NCBI GenBank assembly: GCA_030680075.1
Contig: JAUXWR010000365.1
Location: 62,001 to 126,000, forward strand
Reading direction: 5' to 3'
Source of the DNA: Legionella sp.
GTDB taxonomy: Bacteria > Pseudomonadota > Gammaproteobacteria > Legionellales > Legionellaceae
DNA: 64,000 nucleotides
How positions within the stretch are numbered: position 1 is the first letter of the stretch; every line of letters starts with the position of its first letter. The position numbers and the translations under genes were made by a program. The notes beneath the pieces are model-generated. The model was not told the DNA's origin. It saw only the letters and a program-made list of their open reading frames with translations, and did no database searches. This document shows positions 29,433 through 38,568 of the stretch, in pieces.

Positions 29433-30554
29433 ATGCGTTCAATTATTACTTTCATGATTATTTTAGTGCTGAGCACTTCTGCCCAGACAGCACGAATTAA
29501 AGACATTACCAACTTAGCCGGAATTAGAGATAACCAGCTTATTGGCTATGGACTTGTCGTGGGTTTGGATGGCACAGGTGATCGCACAAGCCAAACTCCT
29601 TTTACCGATCAAACCTTTCGTAATATGTTGCTCCAATTTGGTGTACGCATGCCGGAAGGGCGAAGTATGCAGTTAAAAAATATAGCAGCTGTGGCCGTCA
29701 GTGCTACATTGCCTCCATTTGCTCGCATTGGGCAGAAAATTGATGTCACTATTTCCTCTCTTGGTAATGCCACAAGTTTGCGCGGCGGTAACTTATTGAT
29801 GATCCCACTAAAGGGGGCGGATAACCAAATCTATGCAATGGCTCAGGGAAATGTGGTTGTTTCAGGCTTTGGTGCTCAGGGAAGTGACGGGTCGAAAGTA
29901 TCAGTAAACTCCACCAGTACAGGACGTATTGCTAATGGTGCTACCGTAGAAAAAATGATAGTAATGCCTTATATGCAAAATGGCTATATTACTTTTGAAC
30001 TGCACGATCCAGATTTTACAACGGCACAGCGCGTAGCAGAGACCATTAATCGCGAGATGGGCTACGCAGTCGCTCATCCTGTTGATGCGGGAGCGGTTAT
30101 TGTTAAGGGTCCACGCCTTACTGAAAAGGAGGATCTCCTCAATCACAGTTCCTACGTTAAATTTATTTCCGGTATCGAAAATTTGAAAATTCAACCTGGC
30201 GAAGTATCCGCGCGGGTGGTCGTGAATTCGCGTTCAGGGACTATTGTGGTGGGACAAGATGTCACGGTATCGCCCATAGCGGTATCGCATGGCAATCTCT
30301 CTGTTTCAGTGAAGGAAAATACCAATGTCAGCCAGCCACAACCATTTGCTGATGGTAGAACGGTGGTTACTCAGGATTCGGACGTAAAAGTCGCGCAGCA
30401 AAACGCCCGCGCCTTTTTGTTTACGCCAGGGGCTTCATTAAAAGAACTGGTCGATGCTATCAATAGAGTAGGAGTAGCCCCTGGTGATCTGATTTCCATT
30501 CTGGAAGCCATTAAACAAGCGGGTGCTTTGCATGCTGATTTGGAAGTTATATAA
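29433..30554 (+). CDS. flgI: Flagellar P-ring protein
   Basis: 373 residues from the ATG at 29433; a GTG at 29412 is in frame but would add residues before an otherwise good signal peptide (MRSIITFMIILVLSTSAQT). Periplasmic P-ring subunit. GIRDNQLIGYGLVVGLDGTGDRT and the C-terminal LVDAINRVGVAPGDLISILEAIKQAGALHADLEVI are highly typical. It sits apart from flgH, under its own sigma-54 promoter. Confidence 0.95.
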   Translation: MRSIITFMIILVLSTSAQTARIKDITNLAGIRDNQLIGYGLVVGLDGTGDRTSQTPFTDQTFRNMLLQFGVRMPEGRSMQLKNIAAVAVSATLPPFARIGQKIDVTISSLGNATSLRGGNLLMIPLKGADNQIYAMAQGNVVVSGFGAQGSDGSKVSVNSTSTGRIANGATVEKMIVMPYMQNGYITFELHDPDFTTAQRVAETINREMGYAVAHPVDAGAVIVKGPRLTEKEDLLNHSSYVKFISGIENLKIQPGEVSARVVVNSRSGTIVVGQDVTVSPIAVSHGNLSVSVKENTNVSQPQPFADGRTVVTQDSDVKVAQQNARAFLFTPGASLKELVDAINRVGVAPGDLISILEAIKQAGALHADLEVI

Positions 30555-30563
30555 GGAGCCTGA

Positions 30564-31511
30564 ATGAGTAATGATAAAGTATTATTTGATTCAAGTGTTT
30601 ATACCAATTTACAAGGCCTAGGCTCATTGGCACATGAATATAAATCCAATTCAAAAGCGGTAAAAAAAGAAGTATCCCAACAATTTGAATCAATGTTAAT
30701 TCAGATGCTGCTTAAAAGCATGCGTGATACCAATAAAGAATTTAACAGCGAGATGATGGCTAATGAGCAATCGGCAATGTATCACGATTTATATGATAAA
30801 CAGCTGGCTTTAGTCTTATCAAAATCAGGCATCGGGATTGCAAAAAATATTGAACAATACATGGATAAAAATACCGAAGCGGTTTCTGAAGAAAAGAAAG
30901 TGGTTGCAGGTGAACGTCTATTGCAACCTCACACCGTTAGAAGCGTTACTCCTAAACTGGGCGCTCAGCCTAGCTCGCCCGTTAGCGCGGCTCAGATGGC
31001 ACCGACGGAGTCTTTGGTTTCGTTTGCTTCTGCCAAAGACTTTGTAACGAAATTGTGGGATTCTGCTAAGGTTGCGGCGCAGGCTATTGGGGCTGATCCT
31101 AAAATTTTACTTGCGCAGGCGGCTTTGGAAACCAGTTGGGGGAAAAAAATAATTCCCAATGGGGAGGGTAAAACCACCCATAATTTATTCAATATCAAAG
31201 CAGGTAGTCAGTGGACGAAGGGGGCGGCAGAGGTTAATGCGGTTGAAATGAAAGATGGGGTTTTAGTCAAGGAGCCGTCAAAATTCAGAGCCTATGAATC
31301 CTTTCATGCAAGTTTTCTTGATTTTACCCATTTCCTGCAAAGTAATAACCGCTATAAAGAAGCACTGGAAAAGGCGGCAAATCCCAAAGATTTCGTCAAT
31401 GCGTTACAGAAGGCTAATTATGCGACAGATGAGCAATACTCTGAAAAAATAATGGATATTTATAATAGTAAAAGTTTTAATAATCTTATCGAGGAAAGCA
31501 AATTAATTTAA
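30564..31511 (+). CDS. flgJ: Flagellar rod-cap muramidase
   Basis: 315 residues, two domains. The N-terminal rod-capping domain (about 20-110) has QFESMLIQMLLKSMRD and NEQSAMYHDLYDKQLAL. The C-terminal glucosaminidase domain (about 150-310) has ILLAQAALETSWGKK with the expected catalytic glutamate, HNLFNIKAG and FRAYESFHASFLDF. It opens peptidoglycan for the rod. It begins 9 bp after flgI. Confidence 0.93.
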   Translation: MSNDKVLFDSSVYTNLQGLGSLAHEYKSNSKAVKKEVSQQFESMLIQMLLKSMRDTNKEFNSEMMANEQSAMYHDLYDKQLALVLSKSGIGIAKNIEQYMDKNTEAVSEEKKVVAGERLLQPHTVRSVTPKLGAQPSSPVSAAQMAPTESLVSFASAKDFVTKLWDSAKVAAQAIGADPKILLAQAALETSWGKKIIPNGEGKTTHNLFNIKAGSQWTKGAAEVNAVEMKDGVLVKEPSKFRAYESFHASFLDFTHFLQSNNRYKEALEKAANPKDFVNALQKANYATDEQYSEKIMDIYNSKSFNNLIEESKLI

Positions 31512-31534
31512 TTTTTATTCGAATTCCCCGATAA
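31508..31534 (+). promoter_or_regulatory. Sigma-28 promoter upstream of flgM
   Basis: TTAATTTT, eleven bases, then CCCGATAA: close to the FliA consensus TAAAGTTT-N11-GCCGATAA. It lies 34 bp before flgM. The same arrangement precedes fliC, which supports both. Confidence 0.75.
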
Positions 31535-31568
31535 TATAATAGAGAGCATACTCAAAAGGGAGCGCACC

Positions 31569-31847
31569 GTGAAATCAATTGATATGGATAGAATTAGTAT
31601 GGGATTGATTCACCAATCCAATCAGGAGGGTGTAAAAATTAAAAAAATAACGACTCCGGAATCATCACCAACTCGACACATGACATCGGGTTTAATCAAT
31701 TTGTTATCACTTGTCAAACATGCTCCGGAATTAAACGATACGCAAAAACAAGTGCAAAATCTTAAAGCTGCTATTCAGTCAGACACCTATCTGATTGATA
31801 TGGATAGTTTGATAAATAACATTTGGGTGGCAGAGCATGAGCTATGA
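31569..31847 (+). CDS. flgM: Anti-sigma-28 factor
   Basis: 92 residues from a GTG with AGGGAG six bases upstream. Holds FliA inactive until exported through the finished hook. The N-terminus is polar and probably disordered. The C-terminal FliA-binding half has LKAAIQSDTYLIDMDSLINNIW, as in FlgM. The sigma-28 promoter gives the expected feedback loop. It overlaps flgN by 11 bp. Confidence 0.82.
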   Translation: MKSIDMDRISMGLIHQSNQEGVKIKKITTPESSPTRHMTSGLINLLSLVKHAPELNDTQKQVQNLKAAIQSDTYLIDMDSLINNIWVAEHEL

Positions 31848-32298
31848 TCCCGATATTGAAAATATAATTACGCAATTTATCGGGAAAACGCAACGGTTAA
31901 TTTCTTTGCTTAAGGACGAAGGCGATAATTTTCGCGAGAATAACCTGACGCAAATTGAACTGTTGGCGCATAAAAAAAACGAGGTGCAGGTAGAGCTGGC
32001 TAAGTTGCTAGATGCTTTGCAGGCACTTCCATTTTTAGCGGGTTATCAGGGAAGCATCCATCAAAAATTGTCAGCGTATGCTGCCGGGTTAACTGGCCAA
32101 AGTATGCGCGCAATGCAGGGGCTACTCGCTCAAATGCAAGCCTCAGTAGTAGAGTGTGAGCACCTGATGACTATCAACAAACAGGTCATCAGACATAATC
32201 AGAATTACCTCCAAAACCTGTGTTCAACACTCATACATCACCATGTTAAAACAGACGCTGTAACTTACGGTAAAACCGGAGAGTTGCAGCATTTATGA
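31837..32298 (+). CDS. flgN: Flagellar export chaperone for FlgK/FlgL
   Basis: 153 residues, all helical with heptad-like patterning. LAHKKNEVQVELAKLLDALQ matches the FlgN domain region. It follows and overlaps flgM, the standard pairing. Sequence similarity in this family is low, so the name rests mainly on position and pattern. Confidence 0.75.
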   Translation: MSYDPDIENIITQFIGKTQRLISLLKDEGDNFRENNLTQIELLAHKKNEVQVELAKLLDALQALPFLAGYQGSIHQKLSAYAAGLTGQSMRAMQGLLAQMQASVVECEHLMTINKQVIRHNQNYLQNLCSTLIHHHVKTDAVTYGKTGELQHL

Positions 32299-32333
32299 TA
32301 CATGGGATCGGTCTTGCAAAATGCACGGGGCGG

Positions 32334-32518
32334 AATGGATCCCGGACATTAAGAAAGACTAGGCGAGCGCGCTCGCCAAGTCTTCCTAAATTCCGGGACG
32401 ACACCTATTTAGAGCGGTTTAAAAATGGAATACCCATACACCCCACCTTGTCATCCTGGATTTAGAGAGACTTAACGAGCGTGCGAGTTTAGTTTCTCTT
32501 TATGTCCGGGATCCATTT
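32334..32518. repeat. Pair of palindromic repeat units between flgN and fliT
   Basis: Unit 1 (about 32339-32399) pairs TCCCGGA with TCCGGGA around an inner palindrome GGCGAGCGCGCTCGCC. Unit 2 (about 32451-32518) has the same plan with TCCTGGA/TCCGGGA. The outer ends are also inverted: AATGGATCCCGGACAT at 32334 and its complement ending at 32518. This is a small palindromic intergenic element, perhaps MITE-derived. It lies between converging operons and could stop transcription from both sides. No open frame of note is inside. Confidence 0.85.
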
Positions 32519-32573
32519 CTTCGCTGGTACAGGCATTAGATTATCCAAGAAAACACGGCAAATTGTACTTGCT

Positions 32574-32819
32574 TTATAAAAGGTAGTGCTGCATAACATC
32601 ATTAACGTTTGAGACAGCGGCTCCTGTTTTTGCCAATTCCACTCTTAATTGGCTAATTTCTCTCTGGATTTGTTCCTTAAGTGCTTGCAATTTCTCCGTC
32701 GCATTTTCTTCAGCCAAGACCTGGATTTCTTTTTGTCTTGCTATTAGAAATTGCGCAATGGCAGCGGTCAATTGCTCGGGATCATCCTTTAGCGTTAAAA
32801 TATTCTCAATGGGCAACAT
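32574..32819 (-). CDS. fliT: FliT-like flagellar chaperone
   Basis: 81 residues, helical, charged, starting MLPIENILTLKDDPEQL. It overlaps the end of fliS by 14 bp on the same strand, the normal place for fliT, the FliD export chaperone. Sequence alone is too short and diverged to prove the family. Confidence 0.6.
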   Translation of the reverse strand: MLPIENILTLKDDPEQLTAAIAQFLIARQKEIQVLAEENATEKLQALKEQIQREISQLRVELAKTGAAVSNVNDVMQHYLL

Positions 32820-33177
32820 TGTTCCACCATATTTTTATGTTATTCATAATGGTTGTACACTCTTCCAATGCGGCGAGATTATCAGTGCTGTTGGCACGAA
32901 AGAGTTGCCTTTCTACATGAGTGTAAATCCCCGCTATTTTTTTAACAAGCACCGGGTCAGCTGAGTCGTCCAGACAGTCCCGCAAATAAATAACAATATC
33001 ATTGGCCTTACAAATAGAAGTCCTTTTTTGCAGGGTTTGTTTCATTTTGATAGCCATGCTTGCCTGTGAAATATTGACCAATGATTTATCAATTAACATT
33101 TCGATAAGTCGATGAGGGGATGCTCCAAGAACTTCACTATACTCCTCAATCTCACTGTATATTTGTGCCCTGTTCAT
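32806..33177 (-). CDS. fliS: Flagellin export chaperone
   Basis: 123 residues. VLGASPHRLIEMLIDKSLVNISQASMAI near the N-terminus is the FliS signature. Binds the flagellin C-terminus in the cytoplasm. It starts 9 bp after fliD and is followed by the fliT-like gene. Confidence 0.92.
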   Translation of the reverse strand: MNRAQIYSEIEEYSEVLGASPHRLIEMLIDKSLVNISQASMAIKMKQTLQKRTSICKANDIVIYLRDCLDDSADPVLVKKIAGIYTHVERQLFRANSTDNLAALEECTTIMNNIKIWWNNVAH

Positions 33178-33186
33178 TTGCGGCTC

Positions 33187-34551
33187 CTATTTTCTATTGT
33201 TGCTGAGAGAATCGAGCTGTTGTTCCAGAAAACTACTAAGTTGCTGATAATGCTGAATAAAGGTATTAAGCTCGGAATAACGTCGGATGAGGCTGGACTT
33301 AACACTATCGAGGCGAGACTCTTCGCGCCCTATCCGTTGATCAATCGTGCTTTCCTGTTGCTTTATTATTTTTTGGCGGCTAGTAATATTGCCGCCTTCT
33401 TTAGTAATATCGGTTAACACTTCCGTAAAATGCGCAATAAATCCTGAATTTGGTTCGCTGAAAAAGGATTTCGCCTCTTCAAAATTGTTTTGCAGGTATT
33501 GAGTCATAGTGGTGTCATCAAGCGCCAGTTTACCCGTTGAAACATACTCGACACCTTCCTCATTGAATAATTTGACGGCAGCAGCGGTTTTCATGCCGAC
33601 ATTAATAAAACTGCCGATTCCTGTGGGTAATTCAAGGGTATTTTTTAATCGCATTTTGACCAGTGAATACGTACTGTCACGCAGGGAAGAAGTGGATTGA
33701 TTTTTATCGATGAGATCAATCAGCATATTATAATTATTAACGAGTGTGGTGATGGCGGTTTTTGCATTGGCGGTTCGATTTTCATCGTCAGGAAGTATTT
33801 GGATCGTTGCCGTACTGCTTTCCTTATTTAAGGTGAGCGTAATTCCGTCGAGCAAATCAGAAATTGTATTGCTTGAGCGTGTTACATCGAAGCCATCAAA
33901 TTTGAAAATGGCGTCTTTAGGCACGGAAATAACATGGGTTAAATCCAGTTGTGCGCTCGCATCTCCTGACAGAAAGATTTCATGTGCCACACCCGTTTCT
34001 CTCGCCGATAAGATAAGGCGAAATTCAGGGGTGCCGGAGCCTGATGTGGTTGCAAGAATTGAGGCCGAGATTCCCTGGTTGTTCTGTGAAATATTGATAT
34101 TATCCCTGATTTTTTCAAGGCTATCACCGCTATCTATTGATAAGGAAAAATTGTCGGTGCCAGAGCTTAGATCAAGAGTGCCGCTAACCCCCAGCGCATC
34201 TGAGCGGCTGCTAAAGTCCATGCTTGATAGCTGGTGGGATTTGGCTAATTGGGTGATTTCAAGGCTATGTTGGCCTGGGGCTGCCATTTGAGTGCTCAGC
34301 ACGGTGCTAACGACACTATTATCGGATGAGTTTACCTTATAAGAATTGGTGTTCAACGTGGACGTAAGGTTGCTCAACGAATCTGAAAATTGTTTAATCA
34401 GAGAGTTTAATTTCCCATACTGATTTAATTGCGACTCATAGAGGTTGCGAGACTGGGATAGTTTCGTTAATTGGAGTCTTTCTGTTTCCATTAGCGAGGA
34501 AACAATAGTATTGACGTCGATTCCAGTACTAATCGGGCTTGTGCTTGTCAT
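33187..34551 (-). CDS. fliD: Filament cap / hook-associated protein 2
   Basis: 454 residues. N-terminal STGIDVNTIVSSLMETERLQLTKLSQ and the C-terminal coiled coil (QESTIDQRIGREESRLDSVKSSLIRRYSELNTFI region) are typical of FliD. Caps the filament and folds incoming flagellin. It lies 64 bp after fliC beyond a strong terminator, so it is transcribed by read-through or from an unseen promoter. Confidence 0.93.
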   Translation of the reverse strand: MTSTSPISTGIDVNTIVSSLMETERLQLTKLSQSRNLYESQLNQYGKLNSLIKQFSDSLSNLTSTLNTNSYKVNSSDNSVVSTVLSTQMAAPGQHSLEITQLAKSHQLSSMDFSSRSDALGVSGTLDLSSGTDNFSLSIDSGDSLEKIRDNINISQNNQGISASILATTSGSGTPEFRLILSARETGVAHEIFLSGDASAQLDLTHVISVPKDAIFKFDGFDVTRSSNTISDLLDGITLTLNKESSTATIQILPDDENRTANAKTAITTLVNNYNMLIDLIDKNQSTSSLRDSTYSLVKMRLKNTLELPTGIGSFINVGMKTAAAVKLFNEEGVEYVSTGKLALDDTTMTQYLQNNFEEAKSFFSEPNSGFIAHFTEVLTDITKEGGNITSRQKIIKQQESTIDQRIGREESRLDSVKSSLIRRYSELNTFIQHYQQLSSFLEQQLDSLSNNRK

Positions 34552-34574
34552 GAGATTTTCTTCTTATAAGTGCT

Positions 34575-34608
34575 AAAAAACCCCTGGAGAATGAATCACT
34601 CTCCAGGG
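34575..34608 (-). terminator. Rho-independent terminator of fliC
   Basis: Minus-strand stem CCCTGGAGA/TCTCCAGGG (9 bp, 9-base loop) followed by six T. It begins 8 bases after the fliC stop. Fits high-level monocistronic flagellin mRNA with limited read-through to fliD. Confidence 0.92.
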
Positions 34609-34615
34609 ACCTTTA

Positions 34616-35437
34616 TTAACCTTGCAACAATTTAAGTGCTATTTGTCCGGAGGAGTTAGCTTGTGAAAGCATGTTTGCGCCGGCTTGTTGTAAGATTTGC
34701 AATTTGGCCAAATTTGCCGATTCTTCGGCAAAATCTGTATCCACAATCCGTGAGCGAGCTGCCTCAAGGTTTGTTACACGGTCACTATTGCCATTTACGG
34801 CCGCTTCAATTTTAGAGTGACTCGCACCAAGTGTTGCTAAACCTGTGGTTACCGTTTTAATCGCGTCATCAATTAAGCCAAGCGCGGTTTGAGCATTACC
34901 ATTAGTGGTTGTGTCGCTGGTAATTGCCAAAGTAGCTGTGGTGACATCGAGGAGCGTAATGTCGAGGCGGTCATTGACAGTATTGTTAGCTCCCACTTGC
35001 ACTGAAATGGTTGCCGCACTATTTAGAAGATCCGTGCCGTTGAAATCCACAGTAGCCGCGACCCTATCTATTTCTGTCATCAAAGATTGATACTCCGTAT
35101 CAATGTTGGCCAAGTCAGCGGTCGCATAAGTACCAGTTGACGCCTGTGATGCCAGTTCCCGCATACGTTGCAGAAGGGCTAGCGTTTGGTTCAAGCCACC
35201 TTCAGCAGTTTGGATTAATGATATACCATCGTTACCATTACGCCCACCTTGTTTAATACCCCGGGATTGTGCAGACATCCCTTCAGCAATGGCTAACCCA
35301 GCCGCATCATCTTTAGCTGTGTTGATGCGCTGACCCGTGGATAAACGGTTAATGGTTTGAGAGAGTTGCTCTTGTGTTCTACTCAAGCTTTGTTGAGCCA
35401 GAAGTGAAGCTGTATTAGTATTAATGGTAATTGACAT
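34616..35437 (-). CDS. fliC: Flagellin
   Basis: 273 residues, short for a flagellin. N-terminal D0/D1 (INTNTASLLAQQSLSRTQEQ, RLSTGQRINTAKDDAAGLAIAEGM) and C-terminal D1/D0 (ARSRIVDTDFAEESANLAKLQILQQAGANMLSQANS) are intact. Almost no variable D2/D3 domain lies between. The C-terminus ends LKLLQG. It is transcribed alone from a sigma-28 promoter with its own terminator. Only one flagellin gene is present in the window. Confidence 0.95.
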   Translation of the reverse strand: MSITINTNTASLLAQQSLSRTQEQLSQTINRLSTGQRINTAKDDAAGLAIAEGMSAQSRGIKQGGRNGNDGISLIQTAEGGLNQTLALLQRMRELASQASTGTYATADLANIDTEYQSLMTEIDRVAATVDFNGTDLLNSAATISVQVGANNTVNDRLDITLLDVTTATLAITSDTTTNGNAQTALGLIDDAIKTVTTGLATLGASHSKIEAAVNGNSDRVTNLEAARSRIVDTDFAEESANLAKLQILQQAGANMLSQANSSGQIALKLLQG

Positions 35438-35478
35438 TATAGTCCCCTTTAGTTAAATGAATTGTCCATTCACTATAT

Positions 35479-35505
35479 ATATCGGGGATTATTTCCTTCA
35501 CTTAA
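35479..35505 (-). promoter_or_regulatory. Sigma-28 promoter of fliC
   Basis: On the minus strand TTAAGTGA, eleven bases, then CCCGATAT, matching FliA promoters. It lies about 42 bp upstream of the flagellin start. Same spacing as the flgM site. Confidence 0.82.
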
Positions 35506-35559
35506 ATATTTTTTGGAGAGTGTGCAAAAATAAAGTACAGGGCGTCTCTTTGTCATATT

Positions 35560-35575
35560 TGGCACGATTTGTGCT
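35560..35575 (+). promoter_or_regulatory. Sigma-54 promoter upstream of fliE
   Basis: TGGCACGATTTGTGCT carries the full TGGCACG box and GC at the correct distance. It is 51 bp before fliE, on the opposite strand from the fliC promoter. It probably drives the long fliE-fliP block. Confidence 0.82.
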
Positions 35576-35625
35576 TTGTGATAAATGAATATAACCTTGA
35601 CTTATTAGAGACTGAGAGACTGAGA

Positions 35626-35973
35626 ATGAATATTAATACTTCAGGTATCAGCAGAGTTGAAATATCGGAAACCCTTTCCAAAATTAAAGCTTTGGCCAGT
35701 CAATCTAAAGCCCCTGCAGCGACCGAATCTGCTGGAGAGGCGCCCGGTTTTAATCAACTGTTAAATCTTGCTAAAGGATCTATTGCGGACATTAATACCT
35801 CGCAAATACAGGCAGAAGCACTGAGTTCTTCTTACCTGGCGGGAAATCCGCAAATTTCCATGTCACAGGTAATGGTTTCTTCCATGAAATCAAAATTAGC
35901 CTTTGAAGGGCTTCTAGTGGTTAGAAATAAACTGCTGGAATCCTATAAAGAAATCATGAACATGCCCGTGTAG
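35626..35973 (+). CDS. fliE: Flagellar hook-basal body adaptor
   Basis: 115 residues from the ATG at 35626 (MNINTSGISRVEISET). A longer frame from 35569 would overlap the sigma-54 promoter. Joins MS ring and rod. C-terminal ISMSQVMVSSMKSKLAFEGLLVVRNKLLESYKEIMNMPV is the FliE signature. Confidence 0.92.
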   Translation: MNINTSGISRVEISETLSKIKALASQSKAPAATESAGEAPGFNQLLNLAKGSIADINTSQIQAEALSSSYLAGNPQISMSQVMVSSMKSKLAFEGLLVVRNKLLESYKEIMNMPV

Positions 35974-35981
35974 GTGAGTTG

Positions 35982-37538
35982 ATGGAAAATAAGTTAGAAA
36001 ATTTTTTTAAGAATATAAAGTCAATCTTTGACTTTGATATTGCCCGACGCGCCTTCTTATTGATGGGTATTGCGGCCAGTGTGGCGATGGGAATAGGCGT
36101 TTATCAATGGATTCAGGAGCCAATTTACCGCCCCCTGGATATTCAGATAACCGATAGAAATTTATCGCCCGTGGTTGATGCCCTGGAAAAGGCCAATATT
36201 CCTTATAAATTAAATGAGGCAACAGGCGTTATCTCCGTTCCTGCGACTGACACCAATAAAGCCCGCATTAAATTATCGGCAGCAGGGATTCAACGAGATG
36301 AAGGGTTTAATTTTTCTTTTTTGAATGATAATAAAAAAATAGGATCAAGTCAGTTTCTTGAAAACGCAAGGTATCTTCGTGCTCTTGAGCAAGATTTGGC
36401 CAAAAGTATCAGTTCAATTCATGGTATTTCCAGTACGATTGTCCATATTGCCAAACCACAGAGCAATATTTTTGTCGATGAAAATGCCAAGACCACCGCT
36501 TCGGTAATTCTAACGGTTACCCCAGGCTATGATGGTGATAGAGAAAAAATAAGGGCTATTATTCAACTGGTAGCCGCGAGTGTGCCGGAACTTGATCCCA
36601 GTCAGATTGCCATTACCGATCAATACGGGCATGAGCTATCTTCTTCGCTCAAATCCCCTTTTACCCAAAACCAAGAGCAGTTAAATTACCAAAATAATCT
36701 TGAACGCTATTATGAAAAACGTCTTCAATCCCTGCTCATTCCTATTGTGGGGGATAATAAAGTTCGTATCAACGTGAATGCTGATCTGGATTTTACGCGG
36801 CAAGAAGTGGCAAAAGAATCGTTTGACCCCAATGAAAAAATCATTCGAAGTGAGCAGACAGTAGAAGAAAGCAGCACATCAGCCGCGAGCGGCGGTGTTC
36901 CTGGTTCGCTCTCTAATCAACCCCCAAGTAATAATGCTCAGCAAGGAGCTCAGGGGCAAGGGGGGCAAAATAAAAGTGAAAAGGTTAAAAATTATGAGAT
37001 CAGTAAATCAACTACTTATGTAAAAGAGTCCGTTCCAAAGGTTCACCGCCTCTCAGTGGCAGTTGTTGTGGATGATGATTTGGTATTGGATCCTAAAACG
37101 CGGAAAAAGGTCAGTACGCCTCTTTCCAAAGGAAAAATCAATGACATCACCAATCTCGTTAAATCATCAATTGGTTTCAAAACAGACCGAGGTGATGTGG
37201 TCACGGTTATCAATAGTCATTTTATCCCAATAGAACCCGTGGTAGATGCGCCCACCAAATTATGGGATGAACCTTGGTTTTGGGATATGGTTAAGAAAGT
37301 AACGGGTATGCTGTTAGGATTTGGGTTCCTTTTTATTCTTTACCGTAAACTTGCGCCCGAACTATTTCCCAAAAAAGCTAAAGGTCAATTGGTGCAGCAG
37401 CCTCCATCTGGAAAGCAAAATATTATTACCGCTGAAATGATCCATTTAAAAAATGAACAAATTAATATATTAAAAGAACTTGTTTCTCACGATCCTAATA
37501 AGGTCGCGGGTGTTATCAAGAAATGGGTGGCTCGATAA
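35982..37538 (+). CDS. fliF: Flagellar MS-ring protein
   Basis: 518 residues from the ATG at 35982. Transmembrane segments lie near 22-42 (AFLLMGIAASVAMGIGVYQW) and 435-455 (MLLGFGFLFILYRKLAPELF), with the ring-building periplasmic part between, including SSIHGISSTIVHIAKPQ. The C-terminal FliG-binding tail is present (LKELVSHDPNKVAGVIKKWV). Its stop overlaps the fliG start (TAATG). Confidence 0.94.
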   Translation: MENKLENFFKNIKSIFDFDIARRAFLLMGIAASVAMGIGVYQWIQEPIYRPLDIQITDRNLSPVVDALEKANIPYKLNEATGVISVPATDTNKARIKLSAAGIQRDEGFNFSFLNDNKKIGSSQFLENARYLRALEQDLAKSISSIHGISSTIVHIAKPQSNIFVDENAKTTASVILTVTPGYDGDREKIRAIIQLVAASVPELDPSQIAITDQYGHELSSSLKSPFTQNQEQLNYQNNLERYYEKRLQSLLIPIVGDNKVRINVNADLDFTRQEVAKESFDPNEKIIRSEQTVEESSTSAASGGVPGSLSNQPPSNNAQQGAQGQGGQNKSEKVKNYEISKSTTYVKESVPKVHRLSVAVVVDDDLVLDPKTRKKVSTPLSKGKINDITNLVKSSIGFKTDRGDVVTVINSHFIPIEPVVDAPTKLWDEPWFWDMVKKVTGMLLGFGFLFILYRKLAPELFPKKAKGQLVQQPPSGKQNIITAEMIHLKNEQINILKELVSHDPNKVAGVIKKWVAR

Positions 37539-38521
37539 TGGACCATTTAAAAAATGCCGCGATTATTATTTTAGGCATGGGCGAAGAAGGTGCTGCTGAG
37601 ATCTTGAGAAACATGAGTCACAAGGAAGTCGAATTAATTATCGAAACCATGAAAAATATGGGCGACGTGTCTGAACAAGAAGTCATCTCAGCTTTAAACG
37701 CTTTTTTTAATGAAGCAAACAATACAACGGGCATTAATGTCACCTCAGGTGAGTATATCCGTAAAACTTTTATGAACGCGGTAGGTCAGGAGAAGGCCGG
37801 CACTATCTTTGATGAAGATTATCTCTCGGAAGATATGGAAGGCATGGAGCTTTTAAAATGGCAACCCTTACATACGATAATTGATGTTTTAGGCGAAGAG
37901 CACCCACAAATGATCACGGTGGCTTTGATGAGTCTGGATAGTGAGAAATCGGCCCAGATTCTTAGCTGGCTTCCTAAAGAAAAAAGCAATGACATTATTA
38001 ACCGCATGACCGTGCTAAGTCAGGTTTCATCTTTTGCGATGAAAACCTTGTCTGATTATTTGCTGGAGCAATTTAGCGGTACTGAGAAATTTAAGCTGAT
38101 AACCTCTGACGGTGTTGACCGGGCCGCCAATATCATTGCTCATATGGACGGGGCGGGTGAAAGTGAAGTCATGTCATTTTTAACGAGCCGCAATGAAACG
38201 GTAGTGCAACAAATACAAGAAAAATTATTCCCCTTTGAGCGGTTAGGAAAATTTGACTCTCGCAGTCTGCAAACCCTTCTCACCGAAATTTCCAATGACG
38301 ATCTTGTTTTAGCCCTTAAAGCGGCTGATCCTGCGTTACAAAACATTTTCTTTAAAAGCATGTCATCAAAAACGGTTAGTTTAATAAAAGATGATCTGGA
38401 ATCCTTAGGCCCTAAGAAATCGGAAGAATTGATTGATGCGCAAAAGCGAATAGTCGATGTGGCAAAACGGTTGTTGGAAGAGGAAAAAATAATTCTCCCA
38501 GGGGTAAAAGGGAAAAAATAA
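37538..38521 (+). CDS. fliG: Flagellar motor switch protein FliG
   Basis: 327 residues from the ATG overlapping the fliF stop; an upstream in-frame GTG at 37523 is unlikely. Sits on the MS ring and transmits torque from MotA. N-terminal NAAIIILGMGEEGAAEILRNM, middle EEHPQMITVALMSLDSEKSAQILSWLP and C-terminal charged helix region (FPFERLGKFDSRSLQTLLTEISNDDLVLALK) are all present. Confidence 0.94.
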   Translation: MDHLKNAAIIILGMGEEGAAEILRNMSHKEVELIIETMKNMGDVSEQEVISALNAFFNEANNTTGINVTSGEYIRKTFMNAVGQEKAGTIFDEDYLSEDMEGMELLKWQPLHTIIDVLGEEHPQMITVALMSLDSEKSAQILSWLPKEKSNDIINRMTVLSQVSSFAMKTLSDYLLEQFSGTEKFKLITSDGVDRAANIIAHMDGAGESEVMSFLTSRNETVVQQIQEKLFPFERLGKFDSRSLQTLLTEISNDDLVLALKAADPALQNIFFKSMSSKTVSLIKDDLESLGPKKSEELIDAQKRIVDVAKRLLEEEKIILPGVKGKK

Positions 38522-38568
38522 GCGCTATAGGGTAAGTCGCATGAGTTAACGTTTCAGAAGAGGTGTTC

